Origin: Rhodococcus wratislaviensis
GTDB taxonomy: Bacteria; Actinomycetota; Actinomycetes; Mycobacteriales; Mycobacteriaceae
Direction: 5' to 3'
DNA: 64,000 nucleotides
Assembly: GCF_900455735.1 (NCBI RefSeq)
Contig: NZ_UAUI01000001.1
Coordinates: forward strand, 62,001 to 126,000
Shown: positions 1 through 8,719 of the stretch, in pieces
Layout of the letters: each line of letters begins with the position of its first letter
Position numbering within the stretch: position 1 is the stretch's first letter
Program-made: the position numbers and the translations under genes
The notes under the pieces: generated by a model
The model's database searches: none
What the model was told of the DNA's origin: nothing
Seen by the model: only the letters and a program-made list of their open reading frames with translations

Positions 1-308
1 ACGATCTGCAGACCGTTGAGAGCCCCACAGGATCCGTTTGCGACATCGAAGGAAAAGGTCCCGTGCGTGTCGTCGTGGGGGTCCTCCGGGTGGGCACCGA
101 TATCTTCCTGGATGAGCGCCGCGAGGGCGGGCTCGCCCAGATTCCGGTCGCGGTACAATCCGACGTTGACGAGCAGGTCCAGGTCGTCGGCGTTCCGACC
201 GGCCCGTTCGAGGCAGGTCTGGGCGGCCGACACCGCGAGATGCAATGCACTGTGGCGGGTACGCCAGCCGCCTCGTGTGACGTCGAGCCGATCAATGATG
301 GTGCCCAT
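1..308 (-). CDS. 3-oxoacyl-ACP synthase III family protein (partial, runs off left edge)
   Basis: Only the first ~102 residues are inside the window. The translated start (MGTIIDRLDVTRGGWRTR) and the later FDVANGSCGALNGLQI segment, with the presumed catalytic Cys, match the thiolase-fold FabH/KAS III family, which condenses acyl-CoA or acyl-ACP with malonyl-ACP. The ATG lies 17 bases inside the end of the preceding synthase gene, so the two are translationally coupled and probably form a heteromeric or sequential pair. Substrate cannot be read from the sequence. The call rests on my own translation because the frame has no stop in the window. Confidence 0.75.
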   Translation of the reverse strand, partial: MGTIIDRLDVTRGGWRTRHSALHLAVSAAQTCLERAGRNADDLDLLVNVGLYRDRNLGEPALAALIQEDIGAHPEDPHDDTHGTFSFDVANGSCGALNGLQI

Positions 309-1395
309 AGCGTGCCACCAATTCCTCGTCCAGAGTCAACAGAACGACGCCGATCTCCAAACCCGATGCGAGGGCGATCAACGCTACGGTCTCACCCGCT
401 CGGATGCGGCCTGCTTCGAGTTCCTCGACGAGCGCGACGGTGTGGGTCGTCGAGGCCGTATTTCCGTAGCGGTCGACGGTGATGACCGCGTCGTGCCGTG
501 GAGAATCGCCCAGCGTGGCGGTCACCTCGGCCATCCCTTTGCGGATCGCCCGCGCCGAGGTTTGGTGTGTGATCACGTGATCGATGTCGTGGAGGGAGAT
601 CCCGGCGGCGTCGAGCACCTCGTGCAGCAACAGCGGGGTGTCCGCGATCGCCGCCCGCTGGATCCCCCGCGAATTGGTGAACATCCGGGCGCCGGGGTCG
701 CCGCCCTTCGGGTACGCGAGACAGAGCCGACTGTAGTCGGCGACGGTGGTGAATCCGGCCAAACCGATCCCGGCCGATCCGGCAGGGGCACGTTCGAGGA
801 GCAGCGCGGCCCCGGCGTCGCCGAGCGTGAGGCACGCAAGCTCCTTGCTCATGATGTTCCGGATGTGCTGGGCGGCATTCTGTCCGAGCTGCGAAATGTA
901 CTCACCACTGACGACAAGTGCCCGTTCGACGATTCCCTGACGGACCCAGTTGTTCATCACCGTCACACCGGTCAACATGCCGGCGCACGCGTTCGAGAGA
1001 TCGAAGGTCATCGCCCCCTGCGCGCCGATCGCCTGGGCGACCGCACTACTCATCGTCGGTTCCAGCCATTGGGTGAGACCGCCGTGAAACTTGGTGATGC
1101 TGCAACTGACCACCACATCGATCGAACCGGCGTCCCGGTTCGACCGTCCCAGGCAATCCAGTGCCGCCGAGATCGCCAGTGTGTAGGAGTCCTCGTCCCC
1201 CACCGACACGCGGCGCTCGCGGATCCCGGTGAGCCGCTCGAGGTCGATGTGAGTCGAGTGACGGGTGGTCGACATCAGGTCCGTGGTCGTGAGATGTGTC
1301 GCGGGTAGATGCCGGCCGGCCCCGGCGAGACGCGTAGCGAACGGCATTCGCAGGTCGCCGTTCTCGGTCTCCATGACCAGCCAACGTTTGACCAT
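292..1395 (-). CDS. 3-oxoacyl-ACP synthase III (FabH-like)
   Basis: 367 residues, the usual length for KAS III enzymes. The thiolase-fold triad is visible: Cys in SNACAG (about residue 137), His in ITHQTSA (about 278) and Asn in NTASTTH (about 312). The start is the ATG preceded by a strong GGAGGTGGAAGG site; longer upstream frames lack such a site. The gene overlaps the next FabH-like gene by 17 bases. It is transcribed away from a CBS-domain remnant, and a DosR-type inverted repeat sits between them, so hypoxia or NO control is possible. Paired FabH-like genes often belong to specialised lipid or polyketide starter pathways; the product is unknown here. Confidence 0.85.
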   Translation of the reverse strand: MVKRWLVMETENGDLRMPFATRLAGAGRHLPATHLTTTDLMSTTRHSTHIDLERLTGIRERRVSVGDEDSYTLAISAALDCLGRSNRDAGSIDVVVSCSITKFHGGLTQWLEPTMSSAVAQAIGAQGAMTFDLSNACAGMLTGVTVMNNWVRQGIVERALVVSGEYISQLGQNAAQHIRNIMSKELACLTLGDAGAALLLERAPAGSAGIGLAGFTTVADYSRLCLAYPKGGDPGARMFTNSRGIQRAAIADTPLLLHEVLDAAGISLHDIDHVITHQTSARAIRKGMAEVTATLGDSPRHDAVITVDRYGNTASTTHTVALVEELEAGRIRAGETVALIALASGLEIGVVLLTLDEELVARYGHHH

Positions 1396-1512
1396 TCCTT
1401 CCACCTCCGTGCTCACTCCACAATCGCGCACCGGCGATCTCGTCACCAGAGCATTTGGGCCCTTCCGGGGGATCGTTCGACCAGCACCGAGGAATGCGGC
1501 GAGGTGAGGTCC

Positions 1513-1528
1513 TAGGACCCTTGTCCTG
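1513..1528. promoter_or_regulatory. DosR/DevR-type box in divergent intergenic region
   Basis: The intergenic region holds GGAC-CCTT-GTCC, a perfect inverted repeat with the four-base spacer of the DosR (DevR) box core. It lies about 118 bases upstream of the FabH-like start on the minus strand and 45 bases upstream of the CBS-remnant ATG on the plus strand. CBS-domain proteins such as mycobacterial Hrp1 are classic DosR targets, which fits the context. A single 12-base core can occur by chance, so the assignment is tentative. Confidence 0.45.
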
Positions 1529-1572
1529 TGACAGTGGCACGCCGACGCTGAGGGACGAGGAGAGGAGTCGTC

Positions 1573-1803
1573 ATGCAGGCGCGACACGTCATGAGCAGCC
1601 CGGTCACCACGGTGGACCGATCCACCTCGGTGGACGAATGCCTTCGGTTGGTCTTGCCCGCTGCTGATCGTGCGCCGGTGACGAGACGAGGCGCCTCGGC
1701 GGTCCCGGGCCCGGGACCGGGGCGCCGTGCGGTGCAGACTCCGTGCGGCACGGTCCCCGGTTGCGGGTGGCACCGGACGGCGAACCGGCCGTGCGGACCG
1801 TGA
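1573..1803 (+). pseudogene. CBS-domain protein remnant, frame-damaged
   Basis: The first ~35 residues (MQARHVMSSPVTTVDRSTSV, then DECLRLVLPAADRAPVT) look like the start of a bacterial CBS-domain protein. After about RAPVTRRG the frame turns into Pro/Gly/Arg-rich sequence with no CBS character and stops at 76 residues, about half the ~140 expected for a two-CBS protein. The ribosome site GAGGAGAGGAG before the ATG is intact. The stop overlaps the ATG of the downstream channel gene by one base. I read this as a CBS gene that lost its second half through deletion or frameshift; a genuine 76-residue protein is less likely. Confidence 0.5.
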
Positions 1804-2810
1804 TGAGTCCCCTCCTGAGGATCGGCCGCGCACTGGGGGCCTTCGGGTTCGTCGTCGTTGCAGGCACGCTCGGGTATGTCGTCCTGGGCTTCGGCATTCT
1901 GGATGCGCTGTACCAAACCGTGACGACGATCAGCACGGTAGGTTTCCGTGAGGTTCACCCATTCGATGCGGTCGGTCAATGGTTCACGATCCTTCTCATC
2001 TTGGCGGGTGCCGGTACGGCGCTGTATACCTTCGGGGTCATCCTCGAGGCACTCATCGAGGGACATCTACGTCAGCACATGGAGCGTCGGCGAATGGACA
2101 GACACATCAGCCGGATGACCGGGCACGCGATCATCTGTGGTGTCGGCCGGGTCGGACGGGCCGGAGTGCAGTACCTGGCCACGCTCGGGATGCCGGTCGT
2201 CGTCGTCGATCGGGATCCGCAGCGTCTCGCCGGCCTCGACGTCCCGACAGTGGTCGGGGATGTCACCGACGACCAGGTTCTCGAAGCGGCGGGAATCGGC
2301 CGCGCCCACGCTCTGATCACGGCGCTCGACACCGACGCGGACAATGTCTATGTCACCCTCTCGAGCCGCGCGTTGCGGCCGGATCTGATCATCATCGCCC
2401 GCGCCCGCAACGACGGCTCGACATCCAAGCTGATTCGGGCGGGAGCAAACCGCGTCGTCAACCCTCAGCTCATCGGGGGGCGCCGGATGGGTGCCTTCGC
2501 GCTCCAGCCACACGTCGCCGAGTTCCTGGACGTCGTGATGCACGACGAGACACTGGACTACCGGATCGAGGAGGTCGAGGTCCCGGCTGGTTCGCCGCTG
2601 GCCGGGCGGACGCTGGCGGAAGCGGACCTCGCTGCGGCCACCGGCTCGCTGTTGATGGCGTTGCGGTCACCGACGGGGCAGTTCGTCGCCAATCCCCCGC
2701 CGGAGCGACGTCTGGACCCGGGCACCATTGTCATTGCCCTCGGAACCGCGCCGCAGCTCGATGCGCTTCGCCGCGAGGTCAAGCAGAGTGAGGGAATCGG
2801 CTCACCCTGA
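1803..2810 (+). CDS. Two-TM potassium channel with TrkA-N/TrkA-C (RCK) domains
   Basis: 335 residues. Two membrane helices (about 10-35 and 62-86) flank a pore loop with TVTTISTVGFREVHP, a filter in which the usual TVGYGD is TVGFRE. A Rossmann RCK domain follows (ICGVGRVGRAG at about 110-120, then the nucleotide-contacting Asp in VVVDRD), then a TrkA-C domain at about 245-330. It should be a ligand-gated K+ channel in the cytoplasmic membrane. The ATG overlaps the stop of the CBS remnant, so the two were probably co-transcribed; GTG codons 3 and 12 bases upstream are alternative starts. Confidence 0.85.
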   Translation: MSPLLRIGRALGAFGFVVVAGTLGYVVLGFGILDALYQTVTTISTVGFREVHPFDAVGQWFTILLILAGAGTALYTFGVILEALIEGHLRQHMERRRMDRHISRMTGHAIICGVGRVGRAGVQYLATLGMPVVVVDRDPQRLAGLDVPTVVGDVTDDQVLEAAGIGRAHALITALDTDADNVYVTLSSRALRPDLIIIARARNDGSTSKLIRAGANRVVNPQLIGGRRMGAFALQPHVAEFLDVVMHDETLDYRIEEVEVPAGSPLAGRTLAEADLAAATGSLLMALRSPTGQFVANPPPERRLDPGTIVIALGTAPQLDALRREVKQSEGIGSP

Positions 2811-2825
2811 ACGGTTTCCGGCCCT

Positions 2826-3068
2826 TCATCGTGCCTCCGCCGGGGTACGGCGAGCCCACCGGAAATACGCGATCGGTCCGATGAAGTTCACCGCGATCAG
2901 GGCAGCCCATGTCGTTTTGCTCCCCCTGATCTCGCGGGGATCACGCTTCGCCAGATCTGCCCAGGCCGCCGCGGCCAGCCCCAATTGCACCGCCGCCGCC
3001 ACGACCAGCGCGGCGCGCTGCGGCGTTGTCGGACTCGACCACTTCACACGCCTCTTCCACGGACTCAT
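2826..3068 (-). CDS. Small PLDc_N-domain membrane protein
   Basis: 80 residues with two hydrophobic helices separated by LAKRDPREIRGSKTTWA, followed by NFIGPIAYFRWARR. This is the PLDc_N module that anchors cardiolipin synthases but also occurs alone in small actinobacterial membrane proteins. The ATG has a GGAGGAGC ribosome site six bases upstream. It lies downstream of the flavodoxin gene on the same strand and ends 15 bases from the convergent channel gene. Function unknown; no catalytic HKD motif is present. Confidence 0.75.
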   Translation of the reverse strand: MSPWKRRVKWSSPTTPQRAALVVAAAVQLGLAAAAWADLAKRDPREIRGSKTTWAALIAVNFIGPIAYFRWARRTPAEAR

Positions 3069-3142
3069 CGATGCTCCTCCGATCTCACCTCCACCGGCCC
3101 GGCACCGCGAGAGCAATGCCTCTGCGGCGCCGACCACTGGAT

Positions 3143-3685
3143 CTAGGTCCGTCTTTCCGTGTCCCGAGTCGATTCGGCGGCGATGGTGCCTGCCCACGTG
3201 CACACGTCCGACCAGTCCCGGGCGTCGCCGTAGTGCCCACCCATGAGCGTGAAGACGACAAGCCCGAATCCTGGCCAATCACCCGGGGCGATCGCCCCGG
3301 CGAAGAATCGGTGGTCGCGCACATCGGCCGCATCCCGCAGCAACTGCACTGCTCGAGGCTCCGGTGTCACGCGACGCAGAAGACGCGCCAGCCGCCTGGA
3401 CAGGGTCGTGCTGGTGACGCCCACCGACGACACCGAAAACGCCCATACTCGCTTCCCCTCGAACTGGGACCGCAGGCGCTCGACCGCGTCGGAGGCGTCG
3501 GCGAGCCACTGCCCGTCATGGATCGCGCTACCGAGAACGATCACGTCGTAGGAGTGCACGTATGACACGTCCGTGGCCGCCCGCACATCGACTTCCTGCC
3601 CTAAACCTTCGATACACGACCCGAGTCGCTCGGCTATCCCGCGGGTCGAGCCCTTCGCTGTCGCGAACGCCACCAGTACTTTCAT
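3143..3685 (-). CDS. Flavodoxin-domain protein
   Basis: 180 residues. The N-terminus [20 protein letters not shown] matches the FMN phosphate-binding loop of flavodoxins, and [13 protein letters not shown] matches the second flavin loop of the flavodoxin_5/HemG-like group. The likely role is FMN-dependent electron transfer or protoporphyrinogen-type oxidation in the cytoplasm. The ATG overlaps the stop of the upstream DUF4389 gene by four bases (ATGA), so the two are co-translated. The C-terminal ~40 residues are variable and may be a family-specific extension. Confidence 0.8.
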   Translation of the reverse strand: MKVLVAFATAKGSTRGIAERLGSCIEGLGQEVDVRAATDVSYVHSYDVIVLGSAIHDGQWLADASDAVERLRSQFEGKRVWAFSVSSVGVTSTTLSRRLARLLRRVTPEPRAVQLLRDAADVRDHRFFAGAIAPGDWPGFGLVVFTLMGGHYGDARDWSDVCTWAGTIAAESTRDTERRT

Positions 3686-5184
3686 GGGCGGGGCCTTTCC
3701 GAGGAGGTGTCGGCACCGGAATCGTCTCCGCCCGAGTGAGGCCTGGGCTCAACTGGCTCGAATGGTCCCTGATCGAGGCGGAACGGTGGGTACTCGTCTC
3801 GCATCAGGGTCGCGTAGGCCGCGACGCGAAACGCCCAACGGTTGATGCCCATCACGAAGTCGAACAAACCGTGTGGGTACCGTCCGGTGACGAGAAGCGC
3901 AATTGCCGAGAAGGTCACCGCGAGAGCGAGCAGAGAACCGAGGAGCCACGGCCGCCCGTAGTGCGCACCGTCGGTTGCGAACGCTCCGGCACGCCAGCTC
4001 CCGAACCACCCTCCCGCGAGTAGCGCCAGGATCAGGTAGTGCGGGATCGCCAACAGCCACCACTTCACGAGGACCAGTCCGCGGGACAGCCGCACGGGGT
4101 AGTCGACGTCGAAGTCCGCCGGATAGTCGGTACGTTTCAGGGTGAAGGGTGGGTAGCGGTCCGTCGCCAGGGCCGAGTAGGTATAGAACTGCACTCGCCA
4201 CACCCACCGGAGAACGCCGACGCCGAAGTCGAAGAGGGCCCGCGGATACCGCGCCGTGAACAGGATCGCGAATCCGGACACCAGGGTGGTGACGACGAAC
4301 GCGACCCCGAGGAAGAAGAGCACTAAGTAGTGCGGGATCGCCAGTAACCACTTCACCAGCCACAGCCATCGCGACAGTGGCTCGTCGAGTTCACCCACGA
4401 GACGAGTGGGATAGACGGTCCATGGAACCTGTGGCGGGGTGACGCCGCCGGCGAATGTGTCGTCGGCTGCGTCCCGTGCGACGGGATGCGGTTGCGGCGG
4501 ACCGTGCCGACCCAGACCGATTGCTCCTGCCACGATCAACGGGATTCCGATGATCAGAAAGACGACTGCGCCGATCAGGACACTCAGAGCGAGCGGTCCG
4601 ACGAAAGTGAGGCGCGCCCCGGCCTGAATGTCGGCGGACACCCCGGGGGCCGCGTCCGCATTCATCACGACAGCCGTCCACGCACCCTGCTGCAGTTCCC
4701 AGCGCACCTCCTGCGTGCCGGGACCCGAGGAGGAGACGGACCAGAACGACTGTGCCCCAGGCAATGCTGCCTGTCGTGTGCCGGGAATCTGCCGATAGGT
4801 CGGTCGGAACGGATCGAACTGCACCTCTGTCACCTCGGTGCGAGCAACGCCGGTGAAGTACTTGTCGACCTCGTCACGAGGGCCTATCCCAATGAAGATC
4901 TCTTGGCCGGGAACGGTCGAGGTGACTCGCAGCAGCACCCGGCCGAGGTCCTCGGTGCTGAACCCTTTCGGCAAGTCCGCGCCCTCGAAGAGATCGACCT
5001 TCTCCGATACCAGGGCACTCTCACTCGTCTCGAAATGCTCAGGCGGCGAGGTGAAGTGCCCACCGTCGCGTTGCATGAAGTAGGCCCACCCGAGAAACGC
5101 CGAGGCAGTGAGCAGAGCGAACCCGGCCAGGGCACTGAGACATCCCAGGACCAGAACAGCTACTCTGCCGGTTCGCACAGGCAC
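3682..5184 (-). CDS. DUF4389 membrane protein
   Basis: 500 residues. An N-terminal helix (about 8-36) precedes an extracytoplasmic domain of ~150 residues, a second helix (about 197-222), then two DUF4389 repeats. Each repeat has the pattern [17 protein letters not shown] or [18 protein letters not shown], followed by [10 protein letters not shown] and a YPPF segment. The family has no known biochemical role. The start is GTG; a second GTG two codons later is better spaced from GGGAGGA and may be the true start. It is coupled to the flavodoxin gene by a four-base overlap. Confidence 0.8.
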   Translation of the reverse strand: MPVRTGRVAVLVLGCLSALAGFALLTASAFLGWAYFMQRDGGHFTSPPEHFETSESALVSEKVDLFEGADLPKGFSTEDLGRVLLRVTSTVPGQEIFIGIGPRDEVDKYFTGVARTEVTEVQFDPFRPTYRQIPGTRQAALPGAQSFWSVSSSGPGTQEVRWELQQGAWTAVVMNADAAPGVSADIQAGARLTFVGPLALSVLIGAVVFLIIGIPLIVAGAIGLGRHGPPQPHPVARDAADDTFAGGVTPPQVPWTVYPTRLVGELDEPLSRWLWLVKWLLAIPHYLVLFFLGVAFVVTTLVSGFAILFTARYPRALFDFGVGVLRWVWRVQFYTYSALATDRYPPFTLKRTDYPADFDVDYPVRLSRGLVLVKWWLLAIPHYLILALLAGGWFGSWRAGAFATDGAHYGRPWLLGSLLALAVTFSAIALLVTGRYPHGLFDFVMGINRWAFRVAAYATLMRDEYPPFRLDQGPFEPVEPRPHSGGDDSGADTSSERPRP

Positions 5185-5431
5185 GTCCTCCCGGTCCGGT
5201 GTCCCCGAAGACTCAGTGTGAGGCGTCCCTCCAGGCGCGCGTCAGAGTCATTGGTCACCATTCCCTCGACCCGTCGTGATGGTGTGGCAACGAAACTAAC
5301 TGGTGGAGCTTTCGATCCGGCTCCGATCGTGCAGGAGTCGGTCATCGCGGTCGCACGGCTCACAGCGGGATCGACCGGCTTCCGCCGACCCGACCCCGAG
5401 AAGACGAATCACCGGTGGCGGGAGCGGGACG

Positions 5432-5971
5432 TCAGCTCAGCGCCGCCCGCACCACCAGGTCGAACGTCGGCCGCGGATCCGTGGTGTCCCGCCGGGCGAT
5501 GCGATGCAGGATGACCCCCTCTGCGCAGGCCATGACTGCGGTGGCGGCGGTCTGCGGATCCCGTGCTCCCAGCCGGTGGAATGCCGAGACGGTCGACGCC
5601 TCCATGGCTGTGCGTCCGCGTGCCAGCGCCTCCCGGAGAGCGGGGTCGTGGCTGGCCTCCAGGAACAGGACCAGCCGTGCGGCGGTGACGGTTCGGTTGG
5701 CGACGGTCGTGTAGTCGATCAGACGGCAGAGCGCGTCGACGAGGTCGTCTGCGGATGTCGGTGCCAGCACGCCGACTTCGGACATCTCGCGTTCCACGAT
5801 CGCGTCGAGGGTGCCGGTGAGCAGCGCCGCCCGGGTACGGAAGTAGTTGGACGTGGTTCCCTTCGGGAGGTCGGCGCGTTCGTCGACCCGGGCGTGGGTG
5901 AGCGATCGCAGACCCTCAGTTCCGACCAGGTCGATCGCTGCGTCGAGCGCTCTCGTTCTCGTTGGCGTCAC
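5432..5971 (-). CDS. TetR-family transcriptional regulator
   Basis: 179 residues. The N-terminal helix-turn-helix (about residues 8-55, RALDAAIDLVGTEGLRSLTH then PKGTTSNYFRTRAALL) is typical TetR; the rest is the ligand-binding helical domain. The GTG start is placed by the homology start VTPTRTRALDAA. The gene is divergent from the epoxide-hydrolase-like gene, and two copies of an ACTAT inverted repeat lie in the 53-base gap, so it probably represses both. The ligand is unknown; an aromatic or epoxide substrate of the hydrolase is a guess. Confidence 0.88.
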   Translation of the reverse strand: MTPTRTRALDAAIDLVGTEGLRSLTHARVDERADLPKGTTSNYFRTRAALLTGTLDAIVEREMSEVGVLAPTSADDLVDALCRLIDYTTVANRTVTAARLVLFLEASHDPALREALARGRTAMEASTVSAFHRLGARDPQTAATAVMACAEGVILHRIARRDTTDPRPTFDLVVRAALS

Positions 5972-5977
5972 ACGGAT

Positions 5978-6013
5978 ACTATAAACATAGTGACTTTGCA
6001 CTATGATCGTAGT
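5978..6013. promoter_or_regulatory. Tandem TetR operators
   Basis: The site at 5978-5991 is ACTAT-AAAC-ATAGT, a perfect inverted repeat. The site at 6000-6013 is ACTAT-GATC-GTAGT, the same repeat with one mismatch. Both have 14 bases and a four-base centre, and their starts are 22 bases apart, close to two helical turns, so two dimers would bind the same face. They fill the gap between the divergent tetR gene (start 5971) and the hydrolase gene (start 6025). Confidence 0.7.
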
Positions 6014-6024
6014 AGCGTGAGGTG

Positions 6025-6990
6025 ATGAGACACGAGGCCCGCGAAAGCCACGGACTTTCCGGCCCGAACGGCGAGCCGGACAACACCTTTCCTGCGTTGG
6101 ACGGTGTCCGGCACCGCTACCTCCGACTCCCCGGCCTGCGCATGCACGTGGCCGAGGCCGGTCACGGCGAACCGGTGGTGCTGCTCCACGGCTTCCCCCA
6201 GCACTGGTGGGAGTGGCGCGGGGTACTCCCGGGGCTGGCCGCGCACTACCGGGTGATCTGCCCGGATCTGCGCGGTGCCGGCTGGACCGACGCCCCACCC
6301 ACGGGATACGACCGCGAGCAGTTGCTCGCCGACGTCGTGGCCCTGCTGGACACGCTCGAACTCCACCGGGTCTGCCTGATCGCGCACGACTGGAGCGCAC
6401 TGCTCGGATACGAGCTGTGCCTGAGCGCGCCCCACCGTGTCCGGAAGTACGTGAGCCTCGGTGTCCCCCACCCGTTCGTGCGGTTCGACCCACGGCTGCT
6501 GCTGACGATCGCCCGGCACGGCTGGTTCGAGCCCGTGATCGCCGCACCGTTCGTCGGTCCACGCCTGCTCGGCCGGGGACGTCAACGGCTGACCTACCAC
6601 CTGCTGCGGGGTTTCACCACGAACCGGAACGCCTGGTCGGAGCAGGACATCGAACTGTTCGCCGGACGGATGCGCGAACCGGCCCGCGCCGACGCGGCAT
6701 CCGCCCTCTACCGCTGCTTCATCATGCGTGAGGCCGCGCGGATCATGACCGGCACGTACAGGCACAGCCGGCTCAGCACCCCCACCCGGGCGCTCATCGG
6801 CGCCGAAGACCCCATCGTGCGCCCGGAGTTCCTCGGCGGATTCGAGGAGCACACCGACGACTTCGGTGTCGAGTTCATCGACGGCGCCGCACACTTCCTC
6901 GTCGATGAGACGCCGGATGTAGTGCTCAGACGCGCCCTCGAATTCTTCGCGCCGCCGGGTCCGTGTCACGACGCGGCGACAGGCACCTGA
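6025..6990 (+). CDS. Alpha/beta hydrolase, epoxide-hydrolase-like
   Basis: 321 residues, alpha/beta-hydrolase fold. HGFPQHWWEW (about 55) is the oxyanion-hole motif of soluble epoxide hydrolases. The nucleophile elbow reads AHDWSA (about 120-125), with Asp as in epoxide hydrolases and haloalkane dehalogenases. The acid/base partners appear to be Asp in AEDPIV (about 262) and His in GAAHFL (about 289). It likely opens an epoxide or a related electrophile. The start is ATG at 6025; a GTG one codon earlier is possible. Its 3' end overlaps the convergent response regulator by 25 bases. Control by the adjacent TetR is inferred from the operator pair. Confidence 0.85.
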   Translation: MRHEARESHGLSGPNGEPDNTFPALDGVRHRYLRLPGLRMHVAEAGHGEPVVLLHGFPQHWWEWRGVLPGLAAHYRVICPDLRGAGWTDAPPTGYDREQLLADVVALLDTLELHRVCLIAHDWSALLGYELCLSAPHRVRKYVSLGVPHPFVRFDPRLLLTIARHGWFEPVIAAPFVGPRLLGRGRQRLTYHLLRGFTTNRNAWSEQDIELFAGRMREPARADAASALYRCFIMREAARIMTGTYRHSRLSTPTRALIGAEDPIVRPEFLGGFEEHTDDFGVEFIDGAAHFLVDETPDVVLRRALEFFAPPGPCHDAATGT

Positions 6991-7712
6991 CGCACCGGAT
7001 CGATGCTTCCCGGACGTTCGACCTCGCCGAGGGCGAATCCCACGCCGCGCACGGTGTGGACGACGTACGGCGATCCGACGGCCACCAGCTTCCGCCGCAG
7101 CGAGCAGACATAGGCATTGAGGACGTTCGTCTTCGATTCGACCGTCACACCCCACACCATGAGCATGAGGTCGCGGCGGGTGACGACTCTGCCGACATTT
7201 TGCGCGAGCACGGTGAAGAGAACGTATTCCGTCCGGGTCAGCGTGGTGCGCAGCCCGTCGTGGTCGGGTTCGTGGGGCACCTCGCACAGGCAGACGTCCG
7301 GTGCGCCGGCGGGTGCCTGTGCGGGCCTCTCGGGTTTCACCCGACGGAGGATCGCGCGGAGCCGGGCGACGAGCTCGTCCGCCCCGACCGGCATCTCCAT
7401 CACGTCGTCGGCGCCGGCCTCGAGGAGGTCGCTGCGACGGTTGCCGGAACGGAAGGTGCCGATCACCACGACGGCGAGCGCGAATCGCATCGCTTTCAAC
7501 GCCCGCACCGTGGTGCCGGCGTCGAGGTGTGGTGATCGCGCGTCGACGATCACCACGTCGGGGGGTTCGATCCGCGACCGCACCGGTTCCGCGTACGTCC
7601 TCGTGACGAAGAATCCCGCATCCCGGAGGCGATCGACGAGGGATCTCTCCACGTCGGCGTCGATCAGCAGGACACGCGGGCGAGCGATAGCCGGGCTCGA
7701 CACAGAGTTCAT
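6966..7712 (-). CDS. OmpR/PhoB-type response regulator (orphan)
   Basis: 248 residues: an N-terminal receiver-like domain (RVLLIDADVER; candidate phospho-acceptor Asp in VIVDARSP, about residue 55) and a C-terminal winged helix (about 150-235, LTRTEYVLFTVLAQNVGRVV, ending HTVRGVGFAL). No histidine kinase gene lies nearby. The receiver lacks some of the usual acidic cluster, so phosphorylation is uncertain. The ATG is preceded by an AGGAGGAACC ribosome site. Confidence 0.82.
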   Translation of the reverse strand: MNSVSSPAIARPRVLLIDADVERSLVDRLRDAGFFVTRTYAEPVRSRIEPPDVVIVDARSPHLDAGTTVRALKAMRFALAVVVIGTFRSGNRRSDLLEAGADDVMEMPVGADELVARLRAILRRVKPERPAQAPAGAPDVCLCEVPHEPDHDGLRTTLTRTEYVLFTVLAQNVGRVVTRRDLMLMVWGVTVESKTNVLNAYVCSLRRKLVAVGSPYVVHTVRGVGFALGEVERPGSIDPVRQVPVAAS

Positions 7713-7870
7713 GCGGGTTCCTCCTGTTTTCGAGCCTCGCGTTGGTGTGCCAGCTAGATCAACCGGGGGCTGAGATCAAGTTCCCACGCCGCAGTTGATG
7801 ACGATATCGAGTGAAACTCCCCTATCGTTACCGAGGAGACCACAGCATCACCCGATCGGGAGGTCGTTGT

Positions 7871-8719
7871 ATGTCCCAACTCCAGCACCTCGCACTGCAC
7901 GGCGACGCAGTCGCATACCGGATGAGCGGTGAGGGAGAGACTCTGCTGCTCGTCCATGGGATGGCGGGAAGTTCCGCGACGTGGCGTGCGGTTCTCCCGC
8001 AATTGGCGCAGCGGTACCGGGTCCTGGCACCGGATCTGCCCGGCCACGGTGATTCCGCCAAGCCTCGGGGCGACTACTCGCTGGGCGCGTTCGCCGCGTG
8101 GCTGCGCGACCTACTGCACGAACTGGGAATCGAACGCGTGACCGTGATCGGTCAGTCCCTCGGCGGCGGGGTGGCGATGCAGTTCAGCTATCAGCATCCC
8201 GAATTGTGTGACCGACTGGTGCTCATCGGCAGTGGCGGACTCGGACCGGACGTGAACTGGACCCTGCGGTTGCTGGCGGCGCCCGGATCCGAGTTCCTCC
8301 TGCCATTGGTGGCGCCCGCCGCGGTTCGTGACGCCGGCAACAAGGTCCGCGGCTGGCTCGCGGCGGTCGGGATCCAGTCGGTACGTGGCGACGAGATGTG
8401 GAACGCCTACGCGTCACTGTCGGATTCGGACACCCGGCAGGCGTTTCTGCGGACCCTCCGCGCGGTCGTCGACCATCGGGGGCAGGCGGTGAGCGCGCTG
8501 AGCCGGCTGTACCTGAACGAGGGTCTCCCGACGCAACTGATCTGGGGCGATTCCGACGGCATCATCCCGGTTGCGCACGGATATGCGGCGCACGAGGCGA
8601 TTCCCGGGAGCCGACTCGCCGTCCTCGACGGTGTCGGGCACTATCCCCACCTCGAGGATCCCGCCGCGGTGGTCGACATCATCGACGACTTCGTCTCCAC
8701 GACGCCGGCGCGAACCTGA
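7871..8719 (+). CDS. Alpha/beta hydrolase (serine type)
   Basis: 282 residues. HGMAGSSATW (about 28) supplies the oxyanion hole, GQSLGGG (about 94-100) the nucleophile Ser, WGDSDGIIP (about 227) the Asp and GVGHYPHLE (about 256) the His. This is the large group of esterases, C-C hydrolases and perhydrolases; the substrate is not evident. The ATG was chosen because the conserved N-terminal strand begins just after it. The 3' end overlaps the convergent membrane-protein gene by 41 bases. Confidence 0.85.
   Translation: MSQLQHLALHGDAVAYRMSGEGETLLLVHGMAGSSATWRAVLPQLAQRYRVLAPDLPGHGDSAKPRGDYSLGAFAAWLRDLLHELGIERVTVIGQSLGGGVAMQFSYQHPELCDRLVLIGSGGLGPDVNWTLRLLAAPGSEFLLPLVAPAAVRDAGNKVRGWLAAVGIQSVRGDEMWNAYASLSDSDTRQAFLRTLRAVVDHRGQAVSALSRLYLNEGLPTQLIWGDSDGIIPVAHGYAAHEAIPGSRLAVLDGVGHYPHLEDPAAVVDIIDDFVSTTPART

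Noticed and set aside
5267..5291. GTTG-N15-GGGTCG upstream of the DUF4389 gene as a SigF promoter
   Set aside because: Both elements deviate and it is ~85 bases from the start; too weak to call.
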